NCBI RefSeq assembly: GCF_040712315.1 | Contig: NC_134017.1 | Span: 26,578,322-26,642,321, forward strand | From: Castanea sativa | Taxonomy: Eukaryota; Streptophyta; Magnoliopsida; Fagales; Fagaceae | DNA length: 64,000 nucleotides | Reading direction: 5' to 3' | In this document: in pieces, positions 57,378 through 64,000 of the stretch | Position numbering within the stretch: the first letter of the stretch is position 1 | Layout: every line of letters starts with the position of its first letter | Program-made: the position numbers and the translations under genes | Notes under the pieces: model-generated | Told to the model about the DNA's origin: nothing | The model's database searches: none | What the model saw: only the letters and a program-made list of their open reading frames with translations

Positions 57378-60371
57378 TTAAATGGCCATCCTTTTCTTCT
57401 GAACCTCAGTTGGCACCTTTACATCAGTTGCCAATCCAATAGCTTGTAGAAGTTTTACTACATACCAAGTCATGTCGAGCTCCCACCATTGTAGGCCATG
57501 TCTAGCTGAGTACTCAAAAGCATGGTGGTTATTATGCCACCCCTCTCCAAATGTAAGTAATGCCACCCACCTAAATAATCACAAATTCCAAACCATAAAT
57601 AAGTAGCCAAATTTGAAATTGTTTGAAATATTATATATTTCATATCTTAGACATCAAAAAGTTGTGATACCAGTTGTTCCTAGACAAATCACCAGTTTTC
57701 CACGGTTGCTTTCCCCATACATGGCAAACCGAATTTATAAGCCAAGTGATGTGGTAAACCCATACAACCCTCACACCCTGCAATGACACAGCTGCAATAA
57801 TTAAGCTTCTATTACAAATTGAAAAAGACTTGTATCTGGTGCATTAGAGAATTAAATGGGACAGAAGATTGACATGTGGTCATTATTGAACACGTGTCTG
57901 TCATGTCTAATGCTTCAAATTAGTTGAAAAAAACTAAATAGCTTACAAATTTCAAGGCTAAATCCCCAATTTAACTTTAGAAAAGATAATTTTCACATTT
58001 TATATGTATATAAACAAAAGAAGCATAAAAAGAATTTCAAAGAATACCTTATCAAATTATCAAAAAACTGAATATTAACGGTTTAGAGGAGGAGAATGGA
58101 TTGAACTGATTTAACGGGAACTCAACTAGTACGGTAGTACCAATAGAGTTTGTCTATATTGAAACCCCAAAGCCCATTTGTTCTTGTGGGACAAACACAT
58201 AACTATCTATTGCCGACTTCCATTGAGTGCACCGAACGGTCTAAAGCTGAGAACAACTTGCAATGTAAGAGCATCCACAACGTATAGGCCAAATGGCAAA
58301 TGCAAACTCAATTTCCCATTTAACTCCAAAAACATCACTCCATTGAATATTGTAAAAGTTAAAGATTGTAAATTTTTTTACAATCAGGCTACAGTGTCAT
58401 TCTAAATTTAGGATGCACTGTAGCTTAATGGCAAATAAAAATAATATTATTTAATTTTCTCTCTCCTCCTTTTTATTAAAAAATTCTAACACTTTCTCTC
58501 TCCTCTCTCTCTCTCTCTCTTTAATGGCAAATAAAAATAATATTATTTTAATGTGTAGTATGGTAAAATAGAAGTTTGGATGTTGGTGAATTGAAAAATG
58601 GTATTGTATAATTGATAAAGTGGTTTTTAAGATGGTAAAATAGGATAGAATTAGGAAAAATGAATGTGGATGCTCTAAGAGGTCAGCCCACTATTTGCAT
58701 TTTCCAATCTCTGTTAATTTTAGAATGGAGGCCCATCTTTTATTTTTGGCAGAATGGAGGCCCATCTTTTAGTACTTCCTGTTTTATTGAATTTGTGGCT
58801 TACATCAATGAAACAGGAAATTTAATTGAATAAGCCGCCGCCATATCAAGTAGTCTTGAGTCATCTTTAGACCGAAAAAGTTGATGATCACAATTGCTTG
58901 CTAACATGGCACTGTAATTGGTGAATAAAAACTGATGAGCCCATGTATAAGTCATGATTAATCACTTACATGCTGCCATATCAGTGTTGTGGCAAAAAAA
59001 AAAAAAGTATAATAATATGTGATCTTAGAATTATTTCTTTAGATTACATCGTAGTGGCATACAACTGTACTACACAATGTGACACCGTGCTTATTCTTTC
59101 TATTGACCCAAAAGTTTCTCTTTACCAAATTGGTAAAAGACCTGGTGAGCCTTATCGAGTTATTTTTTTTCACAATTATCGTACTATTGTAATTAGTTGC
59201 TTGCCACTTTTACGTGAATTCATTATTTTTCCCTCCATTAATCACGTTAAATTTGTGGCAAAATTGTGTAGGGTTTTGGTATTAGATTTTTTTTTTTTTT
59301 TTGGTGGAGATTTTTAACATCCATCTAGTCCCAAGGAATTCAGTAGAATATAATTTTAAGAGAATAAATAAACGAAACAATCTTGCTTACCATTCCCCAC
59401 ACAAGGCAGGGGAATCCTCCCAAGCCATATAGCAGAGCACCAAGTGCAATAGGATGAATAACGTAAGTCTTATCAAGAAACCTGTAGAAGGGCTGCTTCT
59501 TTAAATCCCCAACATTGTTTGGTCCTCCACACTGCAAAACATACCAGAAACTAAAGTAATCTACAACACCCAAGTACACTATCATTAGTCCTTGTTTGTG
59601 TGGAGAAATATAGTACTAATTCATACCGTTTCTTTGCTTAAAAAAAAAAAAAAATCATACCCTTTCATTCATAGAAGTGGTATCAAAGAGCCAACTAATG
59701 TGACTAAACCAAAATCCAGCAGTGGGGCTATGTGGGTCTCTCTCAGAATCAACAAACTGGTGGTGGTACCTATGTGTGCTCACCCAGGTAATTGGGCTCC
59801 CCTGCAACTCCAATGGAAAATAACAAAGTTGTTTTTAAGTTGTTAAAAGTGTTAAAACATGAACATTTTATAAGACCATCTATAATCAAAACAATGAAAT
59901 TCTACAAACCTGAAGTGCCTGAAGACCACAATAGGCAAAGAAATACTCAAGCCATTTAGGAACCTTGAAACTCCGGTGTGAGAGATTCCTATGAAATGAT
60001 AAGGTAATACCAAAAAGACCAGTCACGACGTACAGTGCCACAGTCACCAAAAGTGCCATCCAATTGAATCGAAACGGGGCAAAAAGACAAAGGCAATGCA
60101 GTGCCAAAATAACAGAGGCATTGACCAAATCATAAGCGTTCCATTTCCTCCCAAAAAAGACTCTCCTTTGACTCTTCACGACAACGTCCGATAACAAAAT
60201 TCTCCTAAACTTTGCAGCCTCTGGCTCTGGTTTTGACTCTGCTGCATCTACCAATGCTGCACTAGTTATATCTGGGACTAATTTGGCCTGTCCCGACCGG
60301 CGGGATGCGCAGTGGAGAGGAGACAATTGGTGGGCTTTGGGATTGGATGGTGGAGATGTGATCAAAGCCAT
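57378..60371 (-). CDS. FAD5: Chloroplast acyl-lipid desaturase, FAD5/ADS type
   Basis: Five exons: 59910-60371, 59661-59801, 59391-59531, 57671-57777, 57378-57570; all introns GT-AG and in phase; 347 residues. Residues 1 to about 65 are Ser/Ala/Lys-rich without a domain, as in a chloroplast transit peptide. The membrane desaturase follows, with the three iron-binding His boxes: HRNLSH (127-132), HRYHH (164-168) and HNNHH (296-300). Hydrophobic segments lie at 84-100 and 104-123. The plant ADS family includes FAD5, which puts the first double bond in palmitate on plastid galactolipid; the transit peptide makes that role more likely than the cytosolic Delta-9 forms, but regiospecificity cannot be read from sequence. 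Intact, no stops. Intron 3 is 1.6 kb and hosts a MITE. Start chosen at the ATG about 70-90 nt below a TATA box. Confidence 0.95.
58269..58675. mobile_element. PIF/Harbinger-like MITE in intron 3 of the desaturase
   Basis: 407 bp with perfect 11-bp ends GAGCATCCACA ... TGTGGATGCTC and a 3-bp target duplication TAA (58266-58268, 58676-58678). The phrase GGCAAATAAAAATAATATTA occurs twice inside, around a CT-rich tract (58485-58521). Confidence 0.8.
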
Positions 60372-60462
60372 GAATGAGGCCTGTGTCTCTATGTGTGTGT
60401 TTTTGTGAGAGAGACCCAACGACTTTTGGGGTGTTAGGTATGTTTTTTGGTAAAAAAAAATT

Positions 60463-60470
60463 CTTATATA
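60463..60470 (-). promoter_or_regulatory. TATA box of the desaturase gene
   Basis: The minus strand reads TATATAAG about 90 bp upstream of the ATG. A MITE begins directly next to it, upstream. Confidence 0.65.
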
Positions 60471-60686
60471 GAGTCTGTTTGGATAGAACTTATTGTTGAA
60501 AACTGAAAACTGAAAACACTGTAGCAAAATAATTTTTAAATGTGTAAAAATTACTGTTCATGCCAAAAAGTACTGTTCATTGGCCTAAAATCACTGTTCA
60601 TGGCCAATGAACAGTGATAGACACGCTGAAAAAAAAAGGAAGGCCAGACGTGGACGCTGGACGTGGAAGCTGAATCCAAACACATT
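60471..60686. mobile_element. MITE with GTTTGGATA ends beside the desaturase promoter
   Basis: Left GAGTCTGTTTGGATAGAAC; right end reversed GAATGTGTTTGGATTCAGC. Inside, TCACTGTTCATGGCCAATGA followed by ACAGTGA forms a near-perfect palindrome. Target duplication not resolved. Confidence 0.62.
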
Positions 60687-60877
60687 CATACTCTCCGAGC
60701 ATGGAAAAATGATCTTCTCTCATCTCACATTTCTGTGGGCCCATCAAAATTTGATGAGTAGATTTCATCATGAATATAGGATGAGAGAGCATCATTCTTC
60801 GTGTTTTGAGGGTACTTAAATATTACACATTTGGTAGAGTAGAAAAATGTTGGACCGGATATCTTTTATGTTATTAT

Positions 60878-61048
60878 GGTGTGTTTGGATACCGCTTATT
60901 TTACTGAAACTAAAAAATTATTACTGAAAGTACTGTATATAAAGGTAAAAGTTAGTTGAAATAGTACAGTGGGCCTATAAATAGTAACAAAAATAAACTG
61001 AATAGTGAAATAATTTTAATTTTTAATCCTAACGCAAACGCACATTGA
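60878..61048. mobile_element. MITE fragment, GTTTGGATA family
   Basis: Left GGTGTGTTTGGATACCGC; right end reversed CAATGTGCGTTTGCGTTAGG. Internal GAAAGTACTGTATATAAAGG and GAATAGTGAAATAA. Related to the two other members in this window. Confidence 0.55.
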
Positions 61049-61437
61049 GAATCTAAGATATACTTGGATTTGGTTTTTTTTTTGGCTGCACTTGCCATAT
61101 GTGCTGGTTGTTTTCCTTTCTTGTTTCAACAATTCCCGAAATGGTTAGGTATTATCTACAATAACGTTGCCAATTTTTTTTTTCACCTTTTTTGCTTTAG
61201 ATTCAATGTAAGTGCAACTCTCTATCTTGGACGACAAAGATAGGCACTCAAAGTGTGATCCATCGCCCACAAATGTGTCAATCTTTGCTTCTTTTGACGA
61301 AAACTAGTGCTGAGATTAGGTCGGGTTGCGTCAAGTTTACAGCCACCCAAACTCTGACCCAATAAAAATCGGAAATGAAACCGATCCAACCTGAATGTTC
61401 AGGTATTGGGTCAGGTCGGTCCATCGGGTATCAGTTG

Positions 61438-61473
<36 letters not shown>

Positions 61474-62389
61474 AGTATATTTGGGTCTTTGTTTTGAAAC
61501 TTGCCATTTAAAATCTCACTCATTTATTATTATTTTCAAACCTTCATATCTTGGAGGGATCTCCACCCATTATGTTATTAAATATTAATGCATTTTTCTA
61601 TACTAAGTTAACTCGTGATTAGACTTTTTTGTGTGGATATTTTTGTTTTAAAAACCTAACTTTTTTAATTGAACTAGTATTACTCCTGTGCGATGCACGT
61701 TTGATGAAGATTCATATCTAAGCTAAAGTTTTTTAAAAAATAATTAAATAAATAGTAATAATAAATTCTAAAATAAGTAAGTAATTTTAATAAAAGAAAA
61801 TTTACTTTAAGTTTTGATTGTTTAGAGTTTGGACTTTATCAGTGTTTATCTATTTTTATATTTTAAAATTCTCTTTGTGCTTTGTGTTAATTTCTTAATA
61901 TGAGATATGGAATGAGTTTAATCATTCTTATTTGAGTTATGTTTAATTTATGCCATAGCCAATATAAATAATAATAAACAAAATAGTTTCTCAATACAGA
62001 TTTTTTTCCTAGTGATAGTCTAATTTAAAAAATCAACACACTCACAAATTAAATATAATAATCAAAACCCAAAATAAAAAAATACACAAAAGAGTTCAAA
62101 AATTAAGAATTAAAAAAAATAATTAAAAACTTACACAAGATAACCATGAACTTAAATGGGTGTCTATTGTTTTGCTTCTTTATAGTAAACTTCTTTTGGC
62201 ATAATATTTTTTCACACAAATTCAGAAGTAAAGAACAATAAGATGAATTTATTAGACTAAAACATAAGCGTAAGTTGCATCTTGCAAAAAAAAATACAAC
62301 AACATGAGGTGTATTATGTGGGATTTAATGGATGCCTTTATTTGTTAAGAGTGATTATATTGAAAAGTCATGGTTTAATATATATAAGT
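61049..62389. other. No gene seen; worn hAT-like end and CT microsatellite
   Basis: 61313-61440 has clustered GGGTCGG / ACCCAA motifs like the ends of the hAT MITEs at 34 and 52 kb, without identifiable termini. (CT)n run at 61440-61471. CTAGTATTACTCCTGTGCGA then TGCACG at 61673. The remainder is AT-rich. Confidence 0.4.
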
Positions 62390-63200
62390 TCTAAAAATTT
62401 TGATAATAGACCATTAGTTGGAGTAAAACTTAAATTTCTAATACTTAGATGATAAAGTTTTATCTAAATTAAATTATTGATAAATCTTATCCCTTAGTCA
62501 AGAGTCTTGTAGCTTAATATCATAATAAAATATTAATTTAATAAGATGCAACTTAAGAAGAAGAAAAAAGCGTGAGTTGTGTGGTATTTAAGTTAATAGT
62601 TTTTTGATGATAGACTTTCATAACAAATAATATAAATTATTTTACTAATTAATTATTATCAAAATGTTGATAATAGAATTTTAGTTGGAGAAAGAAAATG
62701 TAGGTTGTTGTCTAGGATTCAAGTTTATAATTTTTTATAACAAACTTTTAGTTTGAATAGAATTTAATATGTTGAAGTTTAATGATAAGTTTGATCTAAA
62801 TTAAACAATGGCTAAATATTATGAGGAATTGTATTATAACAAATAATATAAGAATTAATTTATTAATTAGTTGTCCTTAAAATATTGATAATAGAGTTTT
62901 AGTTGAAGTAGAAGTCAAAAGATGGGTTTTTTTTTTTTTTTTTTTTAAAGAAAGAAAACCTGGATTGTTGTTTGGGATTAAAGTTTATAATTTTTTTAAA
63001 GAAAGAAAATGTGACTTTTTTATTTTTTTATTAAATTTTATATTTTTTTATAATATACTTTTATTTTGAATAATTTAAATTGGTCGAAATTTAAATAATA
63101 AAGTTTTACCTAAATTAAACAATTGTTAAATATTATCCTTTAATTTGAGAAAATATATCTTAAAAAATAATATAAAATTAGTTTACTAATTAGTGAGAAT
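62390..63200. repeat. Three degenerate tandem units, 218-267 bp
   Basis: The phrase GATAATAGANTTTTAGTTGGAG recurs at about 62402, 62669 and 62887, each followed by TTATCTAAATTAAA-type text. AT-rich and old. Confidence 0.65.
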
Positions 63201-63667
63201 AGTCACTTGGTGCAATTATGGTTTATAAGCTCGACTTTTATTATATAGTATATTAGTCGTTATCTCGTACAATGCACCGGATAGTTACAAATGAATTAAC
63301 TTTTTATAAGATAAAATACTATATATATACTAGCCTCAAAGCACACACGTTGTGCGTGCTTAGAAGCTCTTCTACTTTTTTTGTAAAAGTTAATAATTTA
63401 CATATATTATAATTTAGAAATTTTTTTTTTTCAAACAAATAAAAATGATAAATTTTAAAGATAAGCAGTAACCGTAATTTCTTCTTTGAATGTAAAAGGA
63501 AAAATATCCTAAACGTTAGGAGTTTTCTTTTTTAATTCAAAATGAAATTTGTTATTTGACATTTATGACCCTATTTCTAAATAAAGTTACCGTTCATTAA
63601 TGAGGGTATTTTTGAACCATATAAAATTAAGTCCAATTGAAAGAGGGGAATTCTCTTATATATAGTG
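63201..63667. other. No gene seen; two short recurring GC motifs
   Basis: TTAGTCGTTATCTCGTACAA then TGCACCGG (63256) and CTAGCCTCAAAGCACACACG then TTGTGCGTGC (63330) resemble the motif at 61673; see findings. Confidence 0.4.

Positions 63668-63735
<68 letters not shown>
63668..63735. repeat. (AT)n(AG)n microsatellite
   Basis: TA run followed by a long GA run. Confidence 0.96.
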
Positions 63736-63737
<2 letters not shown>

Positions 63738-64000
63738 CATAATATGTCATTTTTTATAAGACGAAACAAATACATACTACTAATGTTTCTCCCATGTTAT
63801 TCATTTCCACAAAAAACAATTAATAGATATTCACAACATTAGGGAAGACATAACAAACATACTTATCACCTCCTAGACATCAAATTTCAAAATGAACATA
63901 CATGATCCACCTTTTCATATGCATATTTTCATATATCAAGATACTTCAATGTCAAACATGAATATAAATATTTCTTTTAGAATTTACTCAATTTGTAGTT
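63736..64000. other. No gene seen
   Basis: AT-rich sequence to the window end. Confidence 0.5.

Noticed and set aside
60372..60527. Upstream extension of the desaturase frame with an earlier Met
   Set aside because: The extension would cross the TATA box and the MITE; the ATG at 60371 gives a good transit peptide.

Overview
The window is nuclear DNA of a woody eudicot. It is AT-rich, full of nested plant transposons, and has two clear spliced host genes on the minus strand. Several high-copy families (a tRNA-derived SINE with a GTGCGGTGGT end, MITEs with GTTTGGATA ends) remind me of Fagaceae such as oak or chestnut. That placement rests on memory only and is low confidence.

Layout. 1-6187: 3' part of a Ty3/gypsy element of the Tat type: integrase remnant, five-copy 152-bp array, an antisense ORF (aORF) with three exons, and the 3' LTR. 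6188-8981: SINEs and a duplicated SINE-like unit. 8982-14427: complete but inactive Ty1/copia element with target duplication GTGGC and unusual LTR ends. 14428-21175: mostly gene-free, with one hAT-type MITE. 21176-25673: a Mutator-like foldback element whose left arm was split by a 2.6-kb solo LTR and by a hAT MITE. 25793-38019: a second, nearly whole Tat element (gag, protease, RT, two RNase H domains, integrase, 115-bp array, aORF), itself hit by a 1.1-kb hAT element at a splice site of the aORF. 38222-39329: CACTA-like element. 39493-39843: candidate small secreted cysteine-containing protein gene (minus strand). 40-44.8 kb: SINE, tandem duplication, foldback repeat. 44861-46190: five-exon AHP6-type pseudo-phosphotransfer gene. 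46.9-57.2 kb: repeats, hAT MITEs with 8-bp target duplications, SINEs and a copia remnant. 57378-60371: five-exon chloroplast acyl-lipid desaturase of the FAD5/ADS type, with a MITE in its third intron and another touching its TATA box. 60.5-64 kb: MITEs and degenerate AT-rich repeats.

The two host genes are unrelated in pathway: cytokinin signalling (AHP6) and chloroplast membrane lipid desaturation (FAD5-like). No operons, CRISPR arrays, rRNA genes or standard tRNA genes were seen.

The most interesting material is the pair of antisense ORFs in the Tat elements. They share exon structure to the base (505-bp first exon in both), intron positions, an antisense TATA box, and a stop codon at the same place. 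The three tandem-repeat systems and the nested MULE are also worth a second look.
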